Shown here: in pieces, positions 1 through 7,368 of the stretch
Layout of the letters: each line of letters starts with the position of its first letter
Numbering within the stretch: the stretch's first letter is position 1
DNA from: CADEEX01 sp964577955
Lineage (GTDB): Bacteria > Acidobacteriota > Vicinamibacteria > Vicinamibacterales > CAVVIG01
NCBI GenBank assembly: GCA_964577955.1
Contig: CAZOAZ010000031.1
Span: 1 to 64,000, forward strand
Length of the DNA: 64,000 bases
Direction: 5' to 3'
Translations under genes and position numbers: made by a program
The notes under the pieces: model-generated
Told to the model about the DNA's origin: nothing
The model's database searches: none
What the model saw: only the letters and a program-made list of their open reading frames with translations

Positions 1-118
1 TGAAGCAAGCCGAACAACGGTTTCATCAACTGCGGATCTGACAAAGTCGTACTAGAAGGGCGTGAGCATATCAGAACCCTGAACCTTGAACCTTGAACCT
101 TGAACCTTGAACCAGCCC
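1..118. other. Window edge, no identifiable gene
   Basis: Plus-strand frame 2 stays open from the window edge to a TAG at 53-55, so this could be the last 17 codons of a gene that starts outside the window. That is too short to identify, and another frame is also open to about base 38. The rest is a 7-bp tandem repeat, then the stop codon of the response regulator. Confidence 0.3.
74..113. repeat. 7-bp tandem repeat (GAACCTT)n
   Basis: One variant unit (GAACCCT, 74-80), four exact GAACCTT units (81-108) and a partial sixth. It lies just beyond the stop codon of the response-regulator gene. It is one of several short tandem arrays placed at gene ends in this window. Confidence 0.9.
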
Positions 119-1099
119 TTAGGCTACGTATGCGACGGATTCCTTGAGCCCGCCGCGGCGGCCGAGCGCGATAAAGGCCTGGACCAGCGACCGATCGCGC
201 CAGCCGTTGTTGACCTCGTTCATCAGCTCCGCGTAGGCGACTTCGGCGGGACGCGCACGGCGATAAGGACGATCGGTCGTGACCGCGTCGTAGGTGTCGA
301 CGATGGTGACGATCTGCGCGAGGAGCGGCACCTGGGATCCGCTGAGGCGATCGGGATAGCCGGACCCGTCGAGCCGTTCGTGGTGGTGCCGGACGATCGG
401 CCGCACGAGTTCGAGCGACTGCAGCGTGCCACACAGCTTGTCGCCGATGACGGTGTGCTCCTTCATCAGCTCGTACTCGCTCGGCGTCAAATTGCTGGTC
501 TTCAGCAGGACGGCGTCGGGAATACCGATCTTCCCGATGTCGTGCAGGAACGCGCCGCGCCGCAGCGCCGAGAGCTGCTGCCGCGACAACCCGAGACTGT
601 TCCCCAGCGCCGTCGCGTAGTGCGCGAGCCGTTCACAATGTCCCTGCGTATACGCGTCGCGCGCTTCGATCGTCCGCGCCAGGCTCATGATGATCGCCTC
701 GGCGGATTCGAGCTGATCGGTGTACTGCTTGACGCGGATCAGCGAGCCGACGCGCGCGCGGAGTTCATCGCGGTCGACCGGCTTGGCGAGGAAGTCGTCG
801 GCTCCGGCTTCGATGCCGCGGATCCGATCCTCGCGCGCGGCCAGGCCGGTCACGAGTACGATCGGGATCAGGCGGCGGCGATCGTCGCCCTTGACGCGGC
901 GGCAGACTTCGAAGCCGTTCACGCGCGGCATCTGGACGTCGAGCAGTATCAAGTCGGGCGCTTCGAGCTCGATCTTGTCGAGCGCTTCGACGCCGTCGGC
1001 GGCGACCTCGACGCTGTAGCCTTCCCGTTCGAGCAGCGTACTGAACAGCGCTCGATTCTGCGGTTCGTCGTCGACGATCAGCACTCGTCCGCGCTTCAC
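119..1099 (-). CDS. HD-GYP domain response regulator (putative cyclic-di-GMP phosphodiesterase)
   Basis: 326 aa. An N-terminal receiver domain (residues 5-120) has the acidic pair in VLIVDDE, the phospho-acceptor Asp54 in LILLDVQMP and Lys106 in FLAKP. A C-terminal HD-GYP domain follows, with HDIGK at 186-190 and HHERLDGSGYP at 239-249, so the metal-binding and GYP signatures are intact. Known for the family: phosphorylation-controlled hydrolysis of cyclic di-GMP in the cytoplasm. The frame is open far upstream, but the GTG at 1099 is chosen because AAGGAG (1106-1111) sits 6 bases before it and the receiver domain starts there; an ATG at 1132 is the alternative. No sensor kinase is adjacent, so the input signal is unknown. 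Confidence 0.9.
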   Translation of the reverse strand: MKRGRVLIVDDEPQNRALFSTLLEREGYSVEVAADGVEALDKIELEAPDLILLDVQMPRVNGFEVCRRVKGDDRRRLIPIVLVTGLAAREDRIRGIEAGADDFLAKPVDRDELRARVGSLIRVKQYTDQLESAEAIIMSLARTIEARDAYTQGHCERLAHYATALGNSLGLSRQQLSALRRGAFLHDIGKIGIPDAVLLKTSNLTPSEYELMKEHTVIGDKLCGTLQSLELVRPIVRHHHERLDGSGYPDRLSGSQVPLLAQIVTIVDTYDAVTTDRPYRRARPAEVAYAELMNEVNNGWRDRSLVQAFIALGRRGGLKESVAYVA

Positions 1100-1299
1100 G
1101 TTAGGCTCCTTGCCCTCAAAGTCCCCAACCATACAGCAGTCAAGGGGCTGCAAGCAGCTCAACATCGTCAGAGAGTGTGCGAATCCGGGCAGACGATCCT
1201 TATTCCCGGAGCAAAGGAGCGCCTCAAGCTCAGCCGTTGTAGGACAACGACTCACCCCGGCTAGTGGTCCGGGAAAGGCCGAACCCTGCGCAGGCTCGC

Positions 1300-1794
1300 T
1301 TACGAACCGCTCGTCGGCAGATGAATCAGATAGTTCGTGCCGTCCTTGTTGATCCACACGCGCACGTACTCGTTGCCGCGCAACAGTTCGACGCGCGGGC
1401 GGCTCGGACTTGGCGGCGCCGCCTTGCCCACTTCGCGAATCTGATCGGCGGGCACAACGGACGCGACGGCGCGGCCGACGACGCGGCCATCTCTCACGAA
1501 CTCGACCCACTGCTCGCGATCCGGCGTCTGACCGAGCGCGGGATCGAGCGACTCTCCAGTGAGGCGCACCGTATAGCGGCCCGCGCCCAGCGCCTGCGCG
1601 TCGGCTTTCACGCCGCGCGGCAGATCGATCGTCCCGAGCGGCGAACCTTTCGCCGTCGTGCCGACCATCGACGTGCCGACGACGTTCGAATCCGAGCGGG
1701 TCTGCGGTTGCTGCGCGTGGACTCGGGACAGGCTGAAGCCTGTCCCGACCGAGATCACGGCAGCCAGCGTGCCGACGATGAAGGCGTGACGCAT
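1300..1794 (-). CDS. Secreted hypothetical protein
   Basis: 164 aa, family not recognised. The ATG at 1794 follows an AGGAGG box at 6-base spacing, which rejects the longer frame. A Sec-type signal peptide (MRHAFIVGTLAAVISVGTGF, cleavage probably near VHAQQ) is followed by a small beta-rich domain with no transmembrane segment. Codons 16-24 of the signal region are made of a perfect 24-bp palindrome (1724-1747) that reads VGTGFSLSR, and the same peptide occurs in the signal region of the gene at 18731-19948. It starts 10 bp after the OmpA-like gene on the same strand, so co-transcription and a periplasmic or outer-membrane location are likely. Confidence 0.75.
   Translation of the reverse strand: MRHAFIVGTLAAVISVGTGFSLSRVHAQQPQTRSDSNVVGTSMVGTTAKGSPLGTIDLPRGVKADAQALGAGRYTVRLTGESLDPALGQTPDREQWVEFVRDGRVVGRAVASVVPADQIREVGKAAPPSPSRPRVELLRGNEYVRVWINKDGTNYLIHLPTSGS
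1724..1747. repeat. Palindromic repeat, GGCTNAAGCC family, inside a signal-peptide coding region
   Basis: Perfect 24-bp inverted repeat with the core AGGCTGAAGCCT and GGGACAG/CTGTCCC arms. It belongs to a family dispersed through this window and here is translated in frame. Confidence 0.9.
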
Positions 1795-1804
1795 ACGAAT
1801 CCTC

Positions 1805-3613
1805 CTACTGATTGTTGGCCGCACGTTCGACGTTGACGACCAGCGCGGCTCGCCGATTCAGCCGGCGCGTTTCCTCGCGCTCGTTGTCGTACTTGGCCAT
1901 CTCTTCGCCATACGTGATCGTGTCGAGTCGGTCAGCCTCGACTCCCTGGCTGATGAGATACGACCGGACGGCGCTGGCGCGGCGATCGCCGAGCGCCAGG
2001 TTGTATTCGGCGGTGCCGATGTCGCAGGTGTGACCGTCGATCTCGATTCGGAGCGACCGGTCTTCCTTCATCATGCGCACCGCTTCGTCGAGCGCGCGCG
2101 TCGCTTCTGGCCGCAGCGTGTAGCGATCGAAGTCGAAGTGAACGTCTTCGAACGCGATGCTCTTCGCGCGCGGTCTGGCGACCTGGATGTTCACCGTATC
2201 GTTGGCGGTTCCACCCTTGCCATCGCTGGCCGTCACGGCCACGGGCACCGTGCCTTCCTGCTGCGGCGCGGTCCACGTCGTCTCGGCATCGGCGGGATTC
2301 AGGACGCTGCCAAGCGACGGATTCCAGCGATACGTCAGCTGGTCGCCGTCGGGATCCTGTCCCCGGGCGGTGATCGTTGACGTCTCGCCAGGCGCGACCG
2401 TGCAGGGGTTGCATTGTGCCGTGACCGACGGCGGCCGATTCTCCCGCCCGCCCTCGCGCCCGCCTTCGTTTGCGCCATCGCGGGCGCCATCGCCCGCGCC
2501 CGCGCGCGGCAACCCGGGCGCCGACGCGGCATCGGCAATCGTCGACTCCGGCGCACGGTTGCGCGCCGAGGAACCGGGCGACGTGCGAAGCCGCGGGTGA
2601 TAGCCGATGCGAACCTGCCAGTCCCAGTAATCCGCCATCGGATCGTCCTGAGCCTGCGACAGAACGCGCGCCTGGCGCGGCAGATTCCAGCTCAGTCCGA
2701 CGCCGACGAAGAAGCCCTTTGGCAACTGCGCCGTGACTCCGAGCGTCGTCCGCGTGATGTTCTCGGTGTCGGAGATCGCCGGCGGCCGGCTGCCGTCGGT
2801 GCCGATGAGCGTCGCGGTCGTGATCGTTGCCTGGTCTTCGGACGGCACGTAGCCGTTCAGCTCGGCGTAACCGCGAATCGGGGAGCGCGACGGGAACGTG
2901 GCGCCGGCGCCCCACCGGATCGCGCCACCGGGCGTCTCGAAGCCATCGGGCTTACCGCGCATTTCGTAGCCCGCGTAGCCGGCGAGCTCCGCCAGGCGGG
3001 CCACTTCCTTGCTGATCACGAAGTCGCCGAAGACATCGACTTTGCCGGTGCTCACCCCGGCGTCGACGTTGCCCGTCGGCGCTTTGACGCCGCCGCGGAT
3101 CGCCAGCGCGACCGGTGCGCGGTTGCGCTCGGAGAGCAGATTGATTTTCGCGCCGATGAAGAGGTCGCCGACATTGTCGCCGCTCCACGTCGTATTCATG
3201 CGCGGGTTGCGATCGATGAAGCCGCCGTAGGTCCGATCGTTGAGGAACAACGGCCGGACATCGCGATCGATGCGCGTATCAAACAGAAACGATCCGAAAA
3301 TCTCCGCGCGATCGCCGAGGCCCACCGCGAACGTGCCGGCGAAGTCGGCGACGTTGCTGTAGCCCTGGGTGTAGTTGGTGCCGCGGCGATAGCCGCTGAT
3401 CGACCAGTCGCCGTGCGCCAGCACTTCCGCAGTGGGCACGTACCAGAGACCGGTATCACCAAAAAAGGTTGTCGTCGCGGGACGCGAGTCGTCGTCGGAC
3501 GCGACGGACGAACTCGACTGATTGGCGTTGGCAGGAGGCGCCGACTGAGCGGCAGCCATGGTGGCGGAGAGCAGCAAGCAGACGATGGCGAAAAGCTGAG
3601 CGAACCTCTTCAT
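1805..3613 (-). CDS. OmpA-family outer-membrane protein with PKD-like and peptidoglycan-binding domains
   Basis: 602 aa from the ATG at 3613, chosen because a signal peptide (MKRFAQLFAIVCLLLSATMA, then AAQ) begins there. Residues 40-350 alternate aromatic and small residues like an outer-membrane beta-barrel. A low-complexity Gly/Arg/Glu linker with alternating GARDGANEGGREGG follows, then a PKD/Ig-like domain (PPSVTAQ to VNIQVA), then a C-terminal OmpA domain with HFDFDRYTLRPEA and the IEIDGHTCDIGTAEYN signature. Role from the family: tethering the outer membrane to peptidoglycan. A possible porin function of the barrel is inference. No strong ribosome-binding site is visible. Confidence 0.85.
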   Translation of the reverse strand: MKRFAQLFAIVCLLLSATMAAAQSAPPANANQSSSSVASDDDSRPATTTFFGDTGLWYVPTAEVLAHGDWSISGYRRGTNYTQGYSNVADFAGTFAVGLGDRAEIFGSFLFDTRIDRDVRPLFLNDRTYGGFIDRNPRMNTTWSGDNVGDLFIGAKINLLSERNRAPVALAIRGGVKAPTGNVDAGVSTGKVDVFGDFVISKEVARLAELAGYAGYEMRGKPDGFETPGGAIRWGAGATFPSRSPIRGYAELNGYVPSEDQATITTATLIGTDGSRPPAISDTENITRTTLGVTAQLPKGFFVGVGLSWNLPRQARVLSQAQDDPMADYWDWQVRIGYHPRLRTSPGSSARNRAPESTIADAASAPGLPRAGAGDGARDGANEGGREGGRENRPPSVTAQCNPCTVAPGETSTITARGQDPDGDQLTYRWNPSLGSVLNPADAETTWTAPQQEGTVPVAVTASDGKGGTANDTVNIQVARPRAKSIAFEDVHFDFDRYTLRPEATRALDEAVRMMKEDRSLRIEIDGHTCDIGTAEYNLALGDRRASAVRSYLISQGVEADRLDTITYGEEMAKYDNEREETRRLNRRAALVVNVERAANNQ

Positions 3614-3785
3614 GTGCGTCGGACAGAGCAAAGCGCGGTCCACGTGCAAACGCCGCCGGTTTGGCATGTCCGTTCAGAAGATTGGCTGACGCATGCCAAT
3701 CTGTTGCCGTGTCTCGCCACGCACCGCGTACGAAAACGAAACGCCAGCTCTGGCGAACCTCAGGGCCGCCTGCTACTCTGACCGT

Positions 3786-4442
3786 ATGGAAAGACGACTC
3801 ATCTGGTTGACGATCTACGCCGTCACGATGGCTTATCTGGAGTCGGCAGTCGTCGTCTACTTGCGGGAGATTTATTACCCGCAAGGATTTGATTTCCCGC
3901 TCGCGCCGATGCCGCAGACGATGATGGCAATCGAGATCGGACGCGAAGCGGCTACCGTCGTGATGCTGCTCGCCGTCGCAGGGCTGACCGGCCGCGATCG
4001 CTGGGAGCGCTTCTTCGCGTTTTCGATCGCGTTCGGCGTGTGGGACCTCTTCTATTACGTCTGGCTTTGGGTCTTTCTCCGCTGGCCCGCCTCGCTTTTC
4101 ACCTGGGATGTCCTGTTCCTGATTCCGGTCCCATGGCTGGGTCCCGTGCTGGCACCGGTGCTCATCAGCATCGCGCTGATCGTCAGCTCGGTGTCGCTGT
4201 GGCGATGGAAGGAACGGGGCGTCGCGATTCAGTTCGCGCCACGGCTCTGGGCGCTCGCCATCGCCGGCGGCATCGTCGTGCTGCTCTCGTTCATGATCGA
4301 CTACCGCGCCGCGGTGGATCTCACGCTGCCCGCGCCGTTCCGTTGGGATCTCTTCACGCTGGGATTCGGCGCCTCGCTCGCGGCGCTGGCGCTCGGCGTG
4401 GCGAGGCTCTCTCCCGTTCAGTCGAGGTCCCGCTTCACGTAA
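3786..4442 (+). CDS. Multi-pass membrane protein, unknown function
   Basis: 218 aa with six or so hydrophobic segments. It starts MERRLIWLTIYAVTMAYLES and is rich in Trp, Phe and Tyr (VWDLFYYVWLWVFLRW). The ATG at 3786 is chosen over the upstream frame because the first membrane helix starts there. It is transcribed divergently from the OmpA-like gene across about 170 bp. I do not recognise a characterised family and no catalytic motif is visible. Confidence 0.7.
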   Translation: MERRLIWLTIYAVTMAYLESAVVVYLREIYYPQGFDFPLAPMPQTMMAIEIGREAATVVMLLAVAGLTGRDRWERFFAFSIAFGVWDLFYYVWLWVFLRWPASLFTWDVLFLIPVPWLGPVLAPVLISIALIVSSVSLWRWKERGVAIQFAPRLWALAIAGGIVVLLSFMIDYRAAVDLTLPAPFRWDLFTLGFGASLAALALGVARLSPVQSRSRFT

Positions 4443-4464
4443 GCGCTCCGCATATACTCACGCT

Positions 4465-4497
4465 GTCCGCCTACGCTCGTTCCCGCGTCAGGCGGAC
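4465..4497. repeat. Inverted repeat in the 5' leader of the flavoprotein gene
   Basis: GTCCGCC (4465-4471) and GGCGGAC (4491-4497) form 7-bp arms around a 19-base loop, starting just after a TATACT sequence (4452-4457) that could be a -10 box. The CCGCCTACGC/GGCGGAC content resembles the CGCCAAGGCTACGGCGGAC repeat found inside the following gene, so it may be a degraded relative. Confidence 0.55.
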
Positions 4498-4502
4498 GTC
4501 AC

Positions 4503-5807
4503 GTGACGGACCGTTTCGATATTGCGATCGTCGGCGCCGGCGCCGCGGGGCTGGCAACCGCGATCTTCACTCGCGAGCTGAATCCCGACCTTTCAGTCGC
4601 CCTGATCGACGGCGCCAGAAAACCGGGCGCGAAGATCCTCGTCAGCGGCGGCGGCCGCCGCAACGTCACCAACCGCGTCGTTTCCGAGCGCGATTTCTGG
4701 GGCGGTTCGCCGCCGATCGTCCGCCGCGTGCTGCGCGGGCTCAGCGTCGACGACACCATCGCCTTCTTCGCGCGCCTCGGCGTCGCGCTGCACGAAGAAG
4801 CCGGCGGCAAGCTCTTTCCGGATTCAAATCGCGCCCGCGACGTCCTCGACGCGCTCCTCCGCGAAGCCTCGCGCGTCGGCGTGCACTGTCTCTTCGACTA
4901 CCGGGTCGAGAACATCGCGCGAGCGCCGGAAGGGTTCACGGTCGCGGGATCCGGCTTCCGCCTTCGCCAAGGCTACGGCGGACAAGTCAGCCGGATTTCG
5001 CGCGACATCACCGCTTCCCGCGTCGTGCTCGCCACCGGCGGACAATCGCTGCCGAAGAGCGGCAGCGACGGCAGCGGCTTCGCGATCGTGCGCCGGCTCG
5101 GTCACACGATCGTCCCGCCGGTTCCGGCACTAGTACCGCTGCTCCTCGAGCGTGATGAACCGCTCCACGCCCGGCTCTCGGGTGTCGCCCACGAGGCGGA
5201 GCTGACGGTCTGGATCGACGGCCGCGTCGCGACACGGCTGACGGGCGCTCTCTTGTGGACGCACTTCGGTCTCTCCGGTCCGCTGGCCCTGAACGCCTCG
5301 CGTCACTACACGCGTGCGTCAGCCGAAGGGCGGGCGGTGGCGCTGACGCTCAGTGTCTGGCCGCCCGCGCGCTTCGAGGAGATGGACCGCGAGCTGCTCG
5401 CGCTGATTACCGAGCGCCCGCGCGCCAAACTGGTCACCGTGCTCGGCGAACGCCTGCCGGCCGCGCTCGCGGAGCAAGTGGCAGCCGCAGAGGGATTCGA
5501 GACCGGACTGACTGGCGCGCAGCTGTCGCGCGACGCGCGTCGTCGACTGGCGCGCGCCCTCGTCGAACGGCCGCTCAAGGTGATCGGCACCAGAGGCTAC
5601 AACTACGCCGAAGTGACCGCAGGCGGCGTCGATCTGAACGAAATCGATCCCGCCTCACTCGAGTCGCGGGTCTGCCGCGGGCTCTACCTGGTCGGCGAGA
5701 TCCTGGACGTCGACGGACGGATTGGCGGCTTCAACTTTCAGTGGGCGTGGAGCAGTGCGCGGGTCGCGGCGCGCGCGCTGGCGGGCCGGAGAAATTCCGA
5801 GGGGTGA
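4503..5807 (+). CDS. HI0933/BaiN-family NAD(P)/FAD-dependent oxidoreductase
   Basis: 434 aa. It starts at GTG 4503, directly followed by the dinucleotide-binding motif (IAIVGAGAAGLATAIF). It also has KPGAKILVSGGGRRNVTN, the middle ATGGQSLPKSGSDGSG flavin motif, and a C-terminal GEILDVDGRIGGFNFQWAW block, all typical of the HI0933 (YhiN) flavoprotein family. The substrate is unknown for most members. At residues 153-161 the sequence RQGYGGQ is encoded by a dispersed repeat (4959-4986), apparently an in-frame insertion in the variable middle domain. The conserved motifs on both sides remain intact, so the protein is probably functional. Confidence 0.88.
   Translation: MTDRFDIAIVGAGAAGLATAIFTRELNPDLSVALIDGARKPGAKILVSGGGRRNVTNRVVSERDFWGGSPPIVRRVLRGLSVDDTIAFFARLGVALHEEAGGKLFPDSNRARDVLDALLREASRVGVHCLFDYRVENIARAPEGFTVAGSGFRLRQGYGGQVSRISRDITASRVVLATGGQSLPKSGSDGSGFAIVRRLGHTIVPPVPALVPLLLERDEPLHARLSGVAHEAELTVWIDGRVATRLTGALLWTHFGLSGPLALNASRHYTRASAEGRAVALTLSVWPPARFEEMDRELLALITERPRAKLVTVLGERLPAALAEQVAAAEGFETGLTGAQLSRDARRRLARALVERPLKVIGTRGYNYAEVTAGGVDLNEIDPASLESRVCRGLYLVGEILDVDGRIGGFNFQWAWSSARVAARALAGRRNSEG
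4959..4986. repeat. Dispersed repeat (CGCCAAGGCTACGGCGGAC) in frame inside the flavoprotein
   Basis: Reads RQGYGGQ in the host frame. A second copy in opposite orientation is at 10161-10189, between genes, with the same CGCCAAGGCTACGG core. Confidence 0.85.
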
Positions 5808-5867
5808 GGAGGAAAAGTCTGCGGTCGACAACTCATACGGCTATCGACCGGCCCGACTCCCGAGGGA

Positions 5868-6095
5868 CTACTTGGTTTTTTCCTTGGCGTCCTTGGTTTT
5901 CTTGACGGCGCGCTTGCGCGGCGCCTTGGTCGGCGCCGGCTCGTTCGTGGATTGAATGACGACGAGCCGGGACGCGAACGTTTTGCGGCCATGCTCGTCG
6001 AAGTCGATCACGGTGTGATGTTCGTTGACTTCGACAAGTGTGCCCGCCCCGTAGGTGGGTTGCGAGACACGGTCGCCTTTGGCCCAGGACTTCAT
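5868..6095 (-). CDS. Small tudor-like (DUF3553/CarD-N-like) protein
   Basis: 75 aa. The compact N-terminal half (KGDRVSQPTYGAGTLVEV, then VIDFDEHGRKTF) has the GDRV-H/Q-P-x-(F/Y)GxGTV pattern shared by DUF3553 and the RNA-polymerase-interacting domains of CarD and UvrD/PcrA C-termini. The tail is basic (APRKRAVKKTKDAKEKTK), suggesting nucleic-acid contact. The ATG at 6095 lies 4 bases after the stop of the RRM gene, so translation is probably coupled. A role in transcription or repair is inferred from fold resemblance only. Confidence 0.65.
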   Translation of the reverse strand: MKSWAKGDRVSQPTYGAGTLVEVNEHHTVIDFDEHGRKTFASRLVVIQSTNEPAPTKAPRKRAVKKTKDAKEKTK

Positions 6096-6099
6096 CGCG

Positions 6100-6432
6100 C
6101 TACCACCGCGGTTCGCGACGTCCGCCGCCACCGCCACCACGATTGCCGCCGTAGCCGCCACCACCGCCGCCGAAGCCGCCTTCGGGTTTCGGCCGCGCTT
6201 CGTTCACGGTCAGCGGGCGCCCACCCATCTGATACTGATTGAATTCCGAAGCGGCCTTCTGCGCTTCCTCGTCGGTCGACATTTCGACGAATGCGAATCC
6301 GCGCGCCCGGCCCGTCGCGGCGTCGCGCATCACGCGCACCGACTCGACGTTTCCTGCCTGACTGAACAGCTCCTGCAGTTCCGCCTCTCCCGTGGTGTAG
6401 GGAAGATTCCCGACGTACAACCTGCGCCCCAT
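6100..6432 (-). CDS. RRM-domain RNA-binding protein with glycine-rich tail
   Basis: 110 aa. One RNA recognition motif (residues 1-80) has RNP2 (LYVGNL) and RNP1 (RGFAFVEM), followed by a Gly/Arg tail (GGFGGGGGGYGG and GGGGGGRREPRW). This is the layout of bacterial and cyanobacterial Rbp proteins, which bind single-stranded RNA. The ATG at 6432 is preceded by AGGAG at 7-base spacing, so the 57 extra codons upstream in the open frame are non-coding. It is first in a two-gene operon with the tudor-like protein. A promoter-like sequence at 6566-6593 would give a leader of about 125 bases. Confidence 0.9.
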   Translation of the reverse strand: MGRRLYVGNLPYTTGEAELQELFSQAGNVESVRVMRDAATGRARGFAFVEMSTDEEAQKAASEFNQYQMGGRPLTVNEARPKPEGGFGGGGGGYGGNRGGGGGGRREPRW

Positions 6433-6565
6433 GTTGCTACTCCTCACGCAAAGGTGGATCGCTCGTCGGCTTGGCTGAGACGTGCAGGAGAGAACGAGTC
6501 GGAATTGATGCTCGATCGACTCTCGGCGCGGGCAAAGCAGGCGGGGCTGACCACCAGAAGCGCGT

Positions 6566-6593
6566 AGTCTAGCACAGGGTTTGGAGCGCGCAA
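6566..6593 (-). promoter_or_regulatory. Candidate sigma-70 promoter for the RRM gene
   Basis: On the minus strand TTGCGC (6588-6593) and TAGACT (6566-6571) are separated by 16 bp. Transcription would start near 6559, giving an unusually long untranslated leader before the ATG at 6432. Confidence 0.4.
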
Positions 6594-6639
6594 CGAACGA
6601 CACGATGGTGAATCCTGGTTCTACAGGTAGTCATTTTTC

Positions 6640-7368
6640 CTACGTCTTAGGGACTATTCGACCATCCTTCATGTAACGGACGACCGTCCCGACCTCGTGG
6701 GCGAAGTCCTCGTCGTGCGTCACGATGACCAGCGTTCGTCCACCACCGACGACCAGCGACTTGAGGAGCGCCGCCAGCTCGGTCCGCCGCGCCGGATCGA
6801 GCGAAGCCGTCGGTTCGTCCATCAGCAGGACCGGAGGGTCGGTGGCCAGCGCTCGGGCGATCGCGACACGCTGGGCTTCGCCACCCGACAGCTCACGCGG
6901 AAACGCCTGCGCCCGGTGGTCAACGCCTAGCGCCTTCAGCAGTTCGAGTCCCCTCCGGTCTGCCTCCGTCCGGGCCACGTGCTGAACATGCACCGGCGCC
7001 AGAGACAGGTTCTGCTGAACCGACAGGTGTTCGAACAGGCAGTGGAATTGGAACACCATCCCGACCTTCCGCCGCAGGTCGCGCAACGCCGGTCCGCTCA
7101 GCCCGTCGGGGCCCAGGGCGACCCCGTCCACGACGATCTGCCCGCGCTCGAACGGTTCGAGCGCGGCGACCGCCCGCAGCACGGTCGTCTTCCCTGAGCC
7201 GGAGGCGCCCATGAGCGTCACGATGTCCCCGCGCGCGACGTCGAGCGCGACGCCAGACAGGATCGACCGCGTCCCGCGCCGCAGGTGCAGATCCCGGATG
7301 CTCAGCACGCTGCCTGCCTCGGATGACATGCCTGCCCCGCCTGACCCGCCCGCCCCGCCTGCCTTCAT
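6640..7368 (-). CDS. Amino-acid ABC transporter ATP-binding protein (GlnQ-like)
   Basis: 242 aa. Walker A (MGASGSGKTTVLR), Q-loop (GMVFQFHCLFEHLSV), ABC signature (LSGGEAQRVAIARAL), Walker B (VLLMDEPTASLD) and H-loop (VIVTHD) are all present, so the ATPase is complete. The ATG at 7368 overlaps the permease stop in ATGA (7365-7368), a classic coupled start. An ATG at 7329 is an alternative that would remove a Gly/Ala-rich stretch encoded by a small GGCGGG tandem repeat. It powers uptake by the fused binding-protein/permease encoded just upstream. Confidence 0.9.
   Translation of the reverse strand: MKAGGAGGSGGAGMSSEAGSVLSIRDLHLRRGTRSILSGVALDVARGDIVTLMGASGSGKTTVLRAVAALEPFERGQIVVDGVALGPDGLSGPALRDLRRKVGMVFQFHCLFEHLSVQQNLSLAPVHVQHVARTEADRRGLELLKALGVDHRAQAFPRELSGGEAQRVAIARALATDPPVLLMDEPTASLDPARRTELAALLKSLVVGGGRTLVIVTHDEDFAHEVGTVVRYMKDGRIVPKT

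Noticed and set aside
2414..3781. Long plus-strand open frame (455 codons) opposite the OmpA-like gene
   Set aside because: High-GC shadow: Arg/Ala-rich, no motif, wholly overlapping a well-supported minus-strand gene with signal peptide and OmpA domain.
7323..7368. Frameshift or fusion between the permease and ATPase of the amino-acid transporter
   Set aside because: The reading frames overlap by ATGA with complete domains on both sides; a normal coupled operon.
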